Assembly: GCA_020430675.1 (NCBI GenBank)
Contig: JAGQJJ010000065.1
Location: forward strand, 1 to 11,121
From: Myxococcales bacterium
GTDB taxonomy: Bacteria > Myxococcota > Bradymonadia > UBA7976 > UBA1532
DNA: 11,121 bases
Direction of reading: 5' to 3'
The position numbers were made by a program, and so were the translations under genes. This document shows, piece by piece, positions 1-7,390 of this stretch. Under the pieces are notes generated by a model that was given only the letters and a program-made list of their open reading frames with translations, had not been told where the DNA came from and did not search any database. How positions within the stretch are numbered: the stretch's first letter is position 1; each line of letters opens with the position of its first letter.

Positions 1-1
1 C

Positions 2-3000
2 GATGGCGAAGACAATGACTGCGATGGCCGCATCGATGAAGCCTTCCAGGTGGGCGAAGCCTGCACCGCAGGCGTCGGGGCCTGCGCCCATGACGGCGCG
101 CGGGCCTGCGCCCCGGACGGCGAGGTGGTCTGCGACGCCGTGGCCGGACCACCCGCGCCCGAGCTTTGCGACGCGGTCGACAATGACTGCGACGGCAACG
201 TCGACGAAGGCCTTGACGTGGGCGCGGCCTGCGACGTCGGCGTGGGCATCTGCGCCCGCCGCGGCGCCATCATCTGCGACGCCGACGGCGCCGCCCGCTG
301 CGATGGCGCGCCCGGCCCCTCTGAAGCCGAAGCCTGCAACGGGCTGGACGATGACTGCGATGGCAACATCGACGAAGACTTCGGCGTCGGCGGCCCCTGC
401 ACCGAGGGCGTCGGCGTGTGCCTCCGTCCGGGCAATATCATCTGTGGTTTCGGCGACATCGCCATCTGCGACGCCCGCGCGGGAGTGCCCGAGCGCACCG
501 ACACCTGCAACGGCCTCGACGACGACTGCGATGGCAACATTGACGAGAACATCCGCCGCAGCGGCATCTGCCAGACCGGCCTGCCCGGCCGGTGCCGCGA
601 CGGCGCCTTCGAGTGCATCGACGGCGAGCGCATCTGCACGGCCAACGACCCCGGCGAGCCCGAGGCCTGCAACGCCGCCGATGATGACTGCGATGGCACT
701 GTCGACGAAGACACCGGCACCGAGCTTTGCGGCGAAGGCATCTGCCAGCGCGAAGTGGCCCTGTGCCAGAACGGCCAGGCGGTGGAATGCGACCCCTTCG
801 CGGGCGCCCTGCCGCGCGAGCTCTGCAACGGCCTCGACGATGACTGCGATGGCACCATCGACGAAGCGGCCGCCGAAGAGGGCCTCGACTGCGGCGCCGG
901 CCAGGGCGGCTGTCGGCGCCGCGGCACGCAGCGCTGTGAAGACGGCGTGCTGGTCTGCGACGCGGCGCCCGGTCAGCCCGCCGAAGAGCTGTGCAACAAC
1001 ATCGATGATGACTGCGACGGCGCCACCGACGAGCAGCTCTTTGTGGGCGAGATCTGTGAGATCAACTTCGGCCCCTGCGTCGGCCGCGCTCAGCCGGTCT
1101 GCCAGGGCGGCCAGCGCGTCTGCCCCGCGGTCCAGCCGAACGACCCCGAGATCTGCGACGGCGTCGACAACAACTGCGATGGCCAGATCGACGAAGGCTT
1201 CCAGCCGGTCGTCTGCGGCCTCGGCGTCTGCCGCCACGTCGCCAGTTGCGACGGCGCCGCGGCGCCCGATTGCGACCCGCTCGAAGGCGCCGGCCCCGAG
1301 CTTTGCGATGGCCTCGACAATGACTGCGACGGCACCACCGACGAAGACGTCGCCGGTCTCGGCCAGCCCTGCACCGTGGGCCTCGGCGAGTGCCAGGCGC
1401 CGGGCCAGACCATCTGCCGCGCCGGCCAGCGCGTCTGCGACGGCGTGCCGCTCGCCAGCCGCGATGAGGTCTGCAACGGCCTCGACGACGACTGCGACGG
1501 CGTCATCGACGACAATCCCCGCGGCCTCGGCGACCCGTGCGAGGTCGGCCGCGGCGAGTGCCTGCGCGCCGGCGCGGTGATCTGCGTCGACGGCCGCGCC
1601 GGCTGCGACGCGGTCGCCGCCCAGCCGGGCGTCGAGGTCTGCAACGGCCTCGACGATGACTGCGATGGCACCATCGATGACAGCCTGCCCGCGTTCATCT
1701 GTGGTCAAGGCATCTGCGCCCGCGAGCTGCCGCCCTGCATCAACGGCAACCCGCCCGCCTGCAACCCGACGCAGGGCGCGTCGCTCGAAGAGTGCAACGG
1801 GCAGGACGATGACTGCGATGGCATCACCGATGAAGACACCGCCGGCGCCGGCTGCATCGTCGGCCTCGGCGAGTGCCGCCGCATTGGCGTCGAAGCCTGC
1901 GTCGACGGGGACTTCGCCTGCGATGTGGCGCCCGGCGACCCACAACCCGAGCGCTGCGACGACCTCGACAATGACTGCGACGGCGGCTACGACGAGGGCC
2001 TGGGCCGCAACCAGCTCTGCTCGGTGGGCCGCGGGCTTTGCCAGGCCTTCGGCCGCACCGTCTGCGGCGCCGAGGGCGACGTGGTCTGCGACGCCCAGCC
2101 CTTCGCGGCCGAGCCCGAAGCCTGCAATGGCCTCGACGACGACTGCGATGGCGCCACCGACGAACAGCTCAACAACCTGGGCGCCTGCGCCACCGGCGAG
2201 ACCGGGGCCTGCGGGGCGGGCGTCTTTGCGTGCCAGGACGCGCGCCGCGTCTGCGTGCGCGTCGTCGGCCCCACCGATGAGGTCTGCGACGGCGCCGACA
2301 ACGACTGTGACAGCAGCATCGACGAGGATCTGGGCACCCAGGAATGTGGCGTGGGCCGCTGCCATCGGACGCTGCCGGTCTGCGACCTGAACGGCCCGGT
2401 GGCCTGCGATCCGCTCGCGGGCGCCGTGGACGAGGTTTGCAATGGCATCGACGATGACTGCGACGGCCGCACCGACGAAGCGGTGCCCGGCGACGGCGGC
2501 GCCTGCAGTGCCGGCCTGGGTGTCTGCCGCGCCAACGGCACCCAGCGCTGCATCGACGGCGCCATGGTCTGCGACGCGGTGCCCGCCGATGGCCAGCCGG
2601 AAGAGAACTGCAACCTGCTCGACGATGACTGCGATGGCACGACAGACGAAGAGACGCTCGAAGAGGTGACGCCCTGCTTCGCCGGCGTCGGCGAGTGCCG
2701 CACCCGCGCCTTCTTCACCTGCACCGACGGCCAGGTCGCCTGCCCTGCCCAGGCCGGCGCGCCCGGGCCCGAGATCTGCGATGTGCGCGACAACGACTGC
2801 GATGGCCAGGTCGACGAGGACTTCGGCCAGGAGTTCTGTGGCGAAGGCATCTGCCGGCACGTGCTGGTCGACTGCAACGCGCTCGGCGATCCGGTCGAAT
2901 GCCATCCGTTCGAGGGCGCGCGCGATGAGGAGTGCAACGGCCTCGACGATGACTGCGATGGCGTGGTCGACGAAGACTCGCCCGGCGTGGGCACCCCCTG

Positions 3001-6000
3001 CGCCGCCGGCACCGGCGCCTGCTACGCGCGCGCCGCGTATGCCTGCATCGCTGGCGAGCTGACCTGCCTCGCCCAGCCCGGTCAGCCGCAGCCCGAGCTG
3101 TGCAACAACATCGACGATGACTGCGACTCGGTCACCGACGAAGACCCGACCGACGTGGGCGCGCCGTGCGCCGCGGGCGTCGGCGCCTGCCGCACGCCGA
3201 GCAACGAGATCTGCAGCGTCGGCCGCCTGGTCTGCCCCGCGGTGCCTGGTCAACCGAGCGACGAGGCGTGCAACCTGGTCGACGATGACTGCGATGGCAA
3301 CGTCGACGAGGCCCTGGGCACCGTGAGCTGCGGCCGCGGCGTCTGCCAGCGCGACGTGCCCGCCTGCGTCAATGGCGGCCCGGCGGCCTGCGATCCCTTC
3401 GTCGGGGCCGGCGAAGAGGTCTGCAACGGCGCCGACGATGACTGCGATGGCAACATCGATGAAAACCAGGGCAGCCTGCGCTGCGGCCGCGGGGTCTGCC
3501 AGCGCGAGGTGCCGCGCTGCCTCGCCGGTCAGATCAACGTCTGCAACCCGCTCGACGGGGCCGACGTCGAGACGTGCGACAACCGCGACAACGACTGCGA
3601 CGGCGAGGTCGACGAAGAGGTGCCCGGCGACGGCGAGCAGTGCGCCACCGGTGAAGGGCGCTGCTTCAACACCGGCACACGCCGTTGCTTCGGCGGGGTC
3701 TTCGTCTGCGATGCGCAGGCCGGCGAACCCGAGCCCGAGCGCTGCAACGGCGCCGACGATGACTGCGATGGCATCAACGATGAAGACACCGCGCCCATGC
3801 CGCAGTCGTGCACCCGCGGCGTCGGCGCCTGCCGCCGCACCGAGCCGCTCGTCTGCGAAGGCGGCCTCGTCTTCTGCCGTGTGGTGCCCGGCGATCCGGT
3901 GCCCGAGGTCTGCAACAATGTCGACGATGACTGCGACGGCCTCGTCGACGAAGAGCACGGCGGCGGTGACTGCGACGCCAATGGCTTCGACGACCGTTGC
4001 GACCTGCTGCTGCGCCGCGACACGCTGGACTGCAACAATAATGGCATCGTCGATGAGTGCGACATCAACGCGGGCACCAGCGCCGACTGCAACCAGAACC
4101 TGGTGCCCGACGAGTGCAACGGCGATGGCGCCGTCTGCGTCAATGACCCCGAGCCACCGGTTGTTGTCGTGCGGGTCAATACCACGGTGCTCAACGCGGA
4201 CCAGCAGCTCGACATCTTCGTCGACGCCGTGGACAACGTCGGCATCCTGAGCACGCACCTCTATATCAACGGCCAGGAGCATGGCCTCGACCCCGACAGC
4301 CGCCTCTCGATCGTCTTCGGCCGAGCCGGGCTCTACGAGCTTGAAGGCGCAGCGTTCGACTTCGCCGGCAACAGCGACACCGACACGGTCACCGTGCGGG
4401 TGCTCGACCCCAACGACGTCGACTTCCCGACGATCGAGATCGACCCGCTGCCCGCCCTGGTGACCGAGCCGACGCCCATCAACGGGCGCATCGATGACGC
4501 AAACCTGGTCTATTGGGAGGTCACCTACGGCCCGCCGGGTCAAGGCGACCAGAACCGCATCAACCAGGGCGGCGAGCCCATCCAGGGCGAGCTGGCCACC
4601 ATCGACCCGGCCACCATCGGCGAGGGCGTGATCGAGATTCGCATCTACGCCGAAGACGTCAACGGCCGCAGCCGCACCCTGACGGTGCAGCTCACCGTCG
4701 GCCAGTGCGACCCGCAGCCCGAGGTCTGCGACTACGGCGACAACGACTGCGACGGCCTCGTCGATGAGGGCCATGGCAACGTCGGCGCCGCGTGTTTCAT
4801 CGGCCTCGGTGCCTGCCGCAGCGATGGCACCGTGCGCTGCCTCGCCGGCGGCCAGGGCAGCGCCTGCGACGCGGCGCCCATCAACCCCGAGCCCGAACGC
4901 TGCGATGGCACCGACCATGACTGCGATGGCAACCCGACCAATGGTTTCCCGGTCGGCCAACCCTGCTCGGCGGGCGTCGGCGCCTGCCAGCGCGACGGCG
5001 CGATGGTCTGCAACGCGGCCGGTGACCAGGCGGTGTGCTCGGCCACGGCTGGCGATCCCATCGCCGAGCTGTGCAACCTGACCGACGATGACTGCGATGG
5101 GTCCACCGACGAAGGCTTCGGCGACTTCATCTGCGGCCTTGGCGCCTGTGCGCATGTGGTCAGCGAGTGCAATGGCGGCGTGATCGGCCAGGCGGTCTGC
5201 GATCCCTTCGAAGGCGCGCTCGCCGAGCGCTGCAATGGCATCGACGATGACTGCGATGGCCGCACCGATGAGGATCCGGTCGATGTGGGCAATACCTGCC
5301 GCAGCGGCCTGGGCCTCTGCGCCCGCGTCGGCACGACCTTCTGCTTGCAGGGCGCGATCACCTGCGACGCGCGCCCGGGCTCGCCCGACTTCGAAGACTG
5401 CAACCGCGTCGACGATGACTGCGACGGCCGCGTCGACGAAGGCGGCCTGTGCGCCGACGTGGTGCCGCCGTTTGTGCTGCTGGTGATCAGCGCCCACGAC
5501 GTGTCGGTCGGTGAAGGCATCGTGATTCAGGTCATCGCCGATGACGACCAGCTGCTCGACCAGGTCACCGTCGACGTCAACGGCGAGCCGGTGGTGCTCA
5601 ACGCGCTCGGCGTGGGGGTCTTCGTGCCCGCCTTCCCCGGCGATTACACCGTGACCGCGGTGGCCCCCGACGCCGCGGGCAACGAAACGAGCGACCGCGA
5701 GACCTTCACCGCCTCGCTCGAAGCGCCCGTCGCGCGCTTCACCATCGCGCCGACGCGCATCCCCGAGCGCGATGGCTTCAACAGCACCGTCGTGCTCGAC
5801 GCCAGCGCTTCGACCGGCGGCCAGCTCGTCTATCAGTGGCAGGTGCCCGGCGCCCGCGTCGTCGGCGGCGCGCTCGATGAGCCGGTGCTGCGCGTGCGGT
5901 ACTCGGGCAGCGCGCCGGCCAATGTCATCCTCACCGTGCGCAACCTGCTCGGCGACGACGTGGCGGTCGGCGAGGTGGGCATCAACCATCGCCCCGTCGC

Positions 6001-7390
6001 GCGCATCGACGCCCCGGCGCGCGGCTCGGTCGGCGTGGCGATCGCATTTGATGGCAGCGGCAGCAGCGATGCCGACGGGGATCCGCTCGCCTTCCGGTGG
6101 CAGATTCTCACCGCGCCCGATGGCAGCACCGCCGCGCTCGCGGCCAACGGCGATCAGGCGACGCTGGTGCCCGACATCGCCGGCGCCTGGCGCGTCTTGC
6201 TGTTCGCCGACGATGGCACCCAGCTCAGCGAGCCGGCCGAGCGCTCGTTCTTCGTCGACGGCGGCAACGACCTGCGCGCGCCGACGATCCAGGTGGGCCT
6301 CGACCCGCAGCCGGTCATCACCGGCCAGCCGGTGACCATCACCGTGGTCACCAACGACGCGAGCGGCATCGCCACCACGGTGCTGATCGTCGATGGCGAA
6401 GAGATCCCATTGGTCAACGGGCAGGCCACCTTCACGCCCGAGGCCGATGGCCGCCATACCATCGTGGTCGAAGTCACCGACCGCGCCGGCAACAGCGCCG
6501 CGTTTGAGGGCGAGTTCTACAGCCATGATGGCAGCGTCGACAACGTGCGGCCGCAGGTGGCCATCACCTCGCCGGCCGAAGCGGCCTCGGTGCGCGAGCG
6601 GGTTGATGTCATCGGCACCGCCAGCGCCGCCGACCTGTCGTGGTACGGCCTTGAGGTCTCGCCGCGCGGCGCCAACCGCTGGACGCTGATGGCCGAAGGC
6701 AACGTCTCGGTGGTCAACGGCCTGCTCGGCACGCTCGATCTCATCGCGCTCGACTCGGGCATGTGGGATCTGCGGCTGCGCGCGGTCGACACCCATGGCA
6801 ACGCCGCCATCGCCAGCACCATCATCGAGGTGCAGCCCGGTCTGCACTTCGGCAGCCAGCGCTTCGAGTTCATCGACGCCGAGGTCGAGGTGGCCCGCAT
6901 TCCGCTGACCATCTATCGCATCTATGACTCGGGCAAGAAGGTCAACGGCGAGTTTGGCATCGCCTGGAGCATGGACGTGCGCGCCGGGCGCCTCGAGCTG
7001 AGCAACCCGCCCGGCGAGGGCTGGAACTTCGAGGGCGACTGCGTCTTCCGCCGCAACTTCGTGGCCACGCAATCGCATGTGGTCACGGTGCATACCGGCG
7101 CCGAGGCTTATCGCTTCTACTTCAACCCCATCTTCAACGGCTGCGGCCTCGGCTTCCAGCAGGCCCAGGTGCGCTTCACCGCGCTGCCCGGCACCAACGC
7201 CACGCTGACCGCGGTCGGCCCGCAGCTTGTGAACCTGGTGCAAGGCATCTTCTACGAGGATGACTTCTTCACCCCGTGGGAGCCGCAGGAGTTCGACCTG
7301 ACGTTGCCCGACGGCCGGCCGCTTCCGCTACGACGCCGACGGCGGCCCCCGCCTCGTGAACCAGGCGGACACCACGCTCCGCGTCGATGA
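2..7390 (+). CDS. Giant MopE-repeat / Ig / PKD surface protein, N-terminal part of an RHS fusion (5' partial, frameshifted at 3' end)
   Basis: The frame is open from base 2 and already inside a metal-binding repeat (EDNDCDG at 8-28), so the true start lies upstream; the GTG at 50 is not credible. Numbering residue 1 at base 2, the order is 25 MopE-type units (to about residue 1317), a Ca-binding-type Asn/Asp/Cys stretch (1323-1379), two Ig-like domains (1381-1567), five more MopE-type units (1568-1815), Ig-like and PKD-like domains (1820-2278) and the start of an RHS shell (2280-2439). The last 23 or so codons, ending at TGA 7388-7390, turn abruptly into an Arg/Pro-rich tail (PLRRRRRPPPREPGG). 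The RHS pattern meanwhile continues in another frame, so this tail is an out-of-frame artefact. By family, these modules are extracellular. Regular Cys spacing suggests disulfides, hence export; the signal peptide would be upstream. No catalytic site is visible. Function is inferred as a structural stalk or adhesin-like carrier for the RHS part. Confidence 0.93.
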   Translation, partial: DGEDNDCDGRIDEAFQVGEACTAGVGACAHDGARACAPDGEVVCDAVAGPPAPELCDAVDNDCDGNVDEGLDVGAACDVGVGICARRGAIICDADGAARCDGAPGPSEAEACNGLDDDCDGNIDEDFGVGGPCTEGVGVCLRPGNIICGFGDIAICDARAGVPERTDTCNGLDDDCDGNIDENIRRSGICQTGLPGRCRDGAFECIDGERICTANDPGEPEACNAADDDCDGTVDEDTGTELCGEGICQREVALCQNGQAVECDPFAGALPRELCNGLDDDCDGTIDEAAAEEGLDCGAGQGGCRRRGTQRCEDGVLVCDAAPGQPAEELCNNIDDDCDGATDEQLFVGEICEINFGPCVGRAQPVCQGGQRVCPAVQPNDPEICDGVDNNCDGQIDEGFQPVVCGLGVCRHVASCDGAAAPDCDPLEGAGPELCDGLDNDCDGTTDEDVAGLGQPCTVGLGECQAPGQTICRAGQRVCDGVPLASRDEVCNGLDDDCDGVIDDNPRGLGDPCEVGRGECLRAGAVICVDGRAGCDAVAAQPGVEVCNGLDDDCDGTIDDSLPAFICGQGICARELPPCINGNPPACNPTQGASLEECNGQDDDCDGITDEDTAGAGCIVGLGECRRIGVEACVDGDFACDVAPGDPQPERCDDLDNDCDGGYDEGLGRNQLCSVGRGLCQAFGRTVCGAEGDVVCDAQPFAAEPEACNGLDDDCDGATDEQLNNLGACATGETGACGAGVFACQDARRVCVRVVGPTDEVCDGADNDCDSSIDEDLGTQECGVGRCHRTLPVCDLNGPVACDPLAGAVDEVCNGIDDDCDGRTDEAVPGDGGACSAGLGVCRANGTQRCIDGAMVCDAVPADGQPEENCNLLDDDCDGTTDEETLEEVTPCFAGVGECRTRAFFTCTDGQVACPAQAGAPGPEICDVRDNDCDGQVDEDFGQEFCGEGICRHVLVDCNALGDPVECHPFEGARDEECNGLDDDCDGVVDEDSPGVGTPCAAGTGACYARAAYACIAGELTCLAQPGQPQPELCNNIDDDCDSVTDEDPTDVGAPCAAGVGACRTPSNEICSVGRLVCPAVPGQPSDEACNLVDDDCDGNVDEALGTVSCGRGVCQRDVPACVNGGPAACDPFVGAGEEVCNGADDDCDGNIDENQGSLRCGRGVCQREVPRCLAGQINVCNPLDGADVETCDNRDNDCDGEVDEEVPGDGEQCATGEGRCFNTGTRRCFGGVFVCDAQAGEPEPERCNGADDDCDGINDEDTAPMPQSCTRGVGACRRTEPLVCEGGLVFCRVVPGDPVPEVCNNVDDDCDGLVDEEHGGGDCDANGFDDRCDLLLRRDTLDCNNNGIVDECDINAGTSADCNQNLVPDECNGDGAVCVNDPEPPVVVVRVNTTVLNADQQLDIFVDAVDNVGILSTHLYINGQEHGLDPDSRLSIVFGRAGLYELEGAAFDFAGNSDTDTVTVRVLDPNDVDFPTIEIDPLPALVTEPTPINGRIDDANLVYWEVTYGPPGQGDQNRINQGGEPIQGELATIDPATIGEGVIEIRIYAEDVNGRSRTLTVQLTVGQCDPQPEVCDYGDNDCDGLVDEGHGNVGAACFIGLGACRSDGTVRCLAGGQGSACDAAPINPEPERCDGTDHDCDGNPTNGFPVGQPCSAGVGACQRDGAMVCNAAGDQAVCSATAGDPIAELCNLTDDDCDGSTDEGFGDFICGLGACAHVVSECNGGVIGQAVCDPFEGALAERCNGIDDDCDGRTDEDPVDVGNTCRSGLGLCARVGTTFCLQGAITCDARPGSPDFEDCNRVDDDCDGRVDEGGLCADVVPPFVLLVISAHDVSVGEGIVIQVIADDDQLLDQVTVDVNGEPVVLNALGVGVFVPAFPGDYTVTAVAPDAAGNETSDRETFTASLEAPVARFTIAPTRIPERDGFNSTVVLDASASTGGQLVYQWQVPGARVVGGALDEPVLRVRYSGSAPANVILTVRNLLGDDVAVGEVGINHRPVARIDAPARGSVGVAIAFDGSGSSDADGDPLAFRWQILTAPDGSTAALAANGDQATLVPDIAGAWRVLLFADDGTQLSEPAERSFFVDGGNDLRAPTIQVGLDPQPVITGQPVTITVVTNDASGIATTVLIVDGEEIPLVNGQATFTPEADGRHTIVVEVTDRAGNSAAFEGEFYSHDGSVDNVRPQVAITSPAEAASVRERVDVIGTASAADLSWYGLEVSPRGANRWTLMAEGNVSVVNGLLGTLDLIALDSGMWDLRLRAVDTHGNAAIASTIIEVQPGLHFGSQRFEFIDAEVEVARIPLTIYRIYDSGKKVNGEFGIAWSMDVRAGRLELSNPPGEGWNFEGDCVFRRNFVATQSHVVTVHTGAEAYRFYFNPIFNGCGLGFQQAQVRFTALPGTNATLTAVGPQLVNLVQGIFYEDDFFTPWEPQEFDLTLPDGRPLPLRRRRRPPPREPGGHHAPRR
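11..3952 (+). repeat. MopE-type metal-binding motif array I, 25 units
   Basis: Twenty-five copies of D-(D/N)-D-C-D-G-x-x-D-E are seen. Their first Asp codons fall at 11, 179, 347, 518, 680, 836, 1004, 1166, 1316, 1484, 1652, 1805, 1967, 2135, 2297, 2450, 2621, 2789, 2945, 3113, 3281, 3434, 3587, 3755 and 3923. Spacing is 150-171 bases. Each core is preceded by C-N-G-L/I or C-D-G-x and followed by a 35-45-residue Cys-rich linker. Linkers come in two kinds: long 'A' (VGxxCxxGxGxCxxxG...CDAxPGxPxxExC) and short 'B' (CGxGxCxRxxxxC...CDPxxGAxxExC). The family is the MopE-related putative metal-binding motif. MopE of methanotrophs binds copper, but the D-x-D-x-D-G-x-x-D spacing also resembles Ca-binding loops of thrombospondin type 3 and dockerin repeats. 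Which metal is bound here, if any, cannot be told from sequence. Confidence 0.95.
3968..4138 (+). other. Asp/Asn/Cys-rich short repeat region, Ca-binding type
   Basis: Directly after MopE unit 25 the chain reads DCDANGFDDRCD, then DCNNNGIVDECDINAGTSAD, then CNQNLVPDECNGDG. These are three related short units of the pattern D-C-(N/D)-x-N-G-(I/F)-x-D-x-C-D. Similar units (DCNxNGIPDxCDI) are common in large exported proteins of Planctomycetes and deltaproteobacterial groups and resemble EF-hand-like or thrombospondin-3 calcium loops. Calcium binding here is inference from the Asp/Asn spacing. The region marks the switch from the Cys-rich array to Ig-like domains. Confidence 0.7.
4142..4702 (+). 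other. Two Ig-like beta-sandwich domains inserted within the MopE array
   Basis: The first domain (4142-4420) begins with PEPPVVVVRVN and has D-N-V-G-I, Y-I-N-G and A-x-D-F-A-G-N signatures typical of bacterial Ig-like domains that follow the V-x-D-x-x-G-I...V-x-G...A-x-D-x-A-G-N pattern. The second (4421-4702) runs from DFPTIEIDPLPALVTEPTPI to RSRTLTVQLTVGQ and contains IRIYAEDVNG, another edge-strand motif of that fold. Neither contains cysteine. The repeat array resumes immediately afterwards at the Cys of base 4706. These are probably rigid spacers. Exact family assignment would need a profile search. Confidence 0.7.
4739..5440 (+). repeat. MopE-type metal-binding motif array II, 5 units
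   Basis: Five more cores start at 4739, 4913, 5084, 5243 and 5411, with spacings of 174, 171, 159 and 168 bases. Unit 27 (4913) is degenerate: it reads DHDCDGNPTNGF and has lost the D-E that closes the motif. Unit 28 is followed by a short 'B' linker (CGLGACAHVVSECNGG); the others have 'A' linkers. The array ends with CNRVDDDCDGRVDEGG and runs into a Pro-rich start of an Ig-like domain. Confidence 0.94.
5459..6836 (+). other. Tandem Ig-like and PKD-like domains linking the metal-binding arrays to the RHS shell
   Basis: About five beta-sandwich modules follow one another. 5459-5720 is Ig-like (starts VPPFVLLVIS, has VDVNGEPV and APDAAGNE). 5726-5983 is PKD-like (VVLDASASTGG, LVYQWQVPG, ILTVRN). 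5984-6262 is PKD-like (NHRPVARIDAP, FDGSGSSDADGDPLAFRWQI, LLFADDG), a strong match to the usual G-S-x-S-x-D-x-D-G-D-x-L-x-Y/F-x-W signature. 6281-6510 is Ig-like (DASGIATTVLIVDGEEI, VTDRAGNSA). 6545-6836 is Ig-like of the kind often found before RHS shells (VAITSPAEAASV, VDVIGTASA, LRLRAVDTHGNAA). No cysteines are present, in contrast to the flanking arrays. The role is probably a stalk or carbohydrate/protein-contact segment outside the cell; this is inference from domain class. Confidence 0.8.
6839..7319 (+). other. N-terminal lead-in of the RHS shell
   Basis: After the last Ig-like domain the sequence reads VARIPLTIYRIYDSGKKVNG followed by FGIAWSMDVRAGRLELS. This matches the usual opening of RHS proteins, which runs v-x-R-x-Y-D-S-x...G-x-F-G-x-G-W. 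It continues through VTVHTGAEAYRFYF to EFDLTLPDGR, a strand that normally leads straight into an R/Y-Y-D repeat. That repeat exists but in a different frame from 7320 onward. Three cysteines (bases 7040, 7142 and nearby context) are atypical for RHS strands. Confidence 0.8.
7302..7390 (+). other. Frameshift zone joining the two reading frames
   Basis: The upstream frame makes sense up to GAC GGC at 7310-7315 (…LTLPDG). The downstream frame makes sense from CGC TTC CGC TAC GAC at 7320 (RFRYDADGG). Stops confine the switch to between 7302 (after TGA 7299-7301 in the downstream frame) and 7387 (before TGA 7388-7390 in the upstream frame). Removing one base from the CGGCC run at 7316-7320 gives PDGRRFRYDADGG, a perfect RHS strand. 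The extra base sits in a GGCCGGCC palindrome (7313-7320). Confidence 0.88.

Noticed and set aside
50..52. GTG at base 50 as the gene start
   Set aside because: The same frame is open to base 2 and encodes a normal repeat core (DNDCDGRIDE) before this codon.
3..1580. 525-codon + strand open frame overlapping the MopE array
   Set aside because: Ala/Thr/Ser/Met-rich translation made of out-of-frame repeats of TMTAMA; the MopE frame explains the same DNA with conserved Cys/Asp motifs.
11..3952. Regularly spaced repeats as a CRISPR array or a non-coding tandem repeat
   Set aside because: The period (150-171 bases) is always a multiple of three, spacers encode related Cys-rich peptides, and the repeats keep an open frame.
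1090..5520. Several - strand open frames (1090-1698, 1987-3012, 3529-4254, 4732-5520) with PSQSSS repeats
   Set aside because: They are the reverse complement of the recurring DDDCDG codons, and their repeats merely mirror that motif.
7302..7390. Programmed ribosomal frameshift
   Set aside because: No heptamer of -1 slippery type, no stop codon next to the shift in the upstream frame as in +1 sites such as prfB, and no internal Shine-Dalgarno-like element at a useful distance. An indel explains the data more simply.
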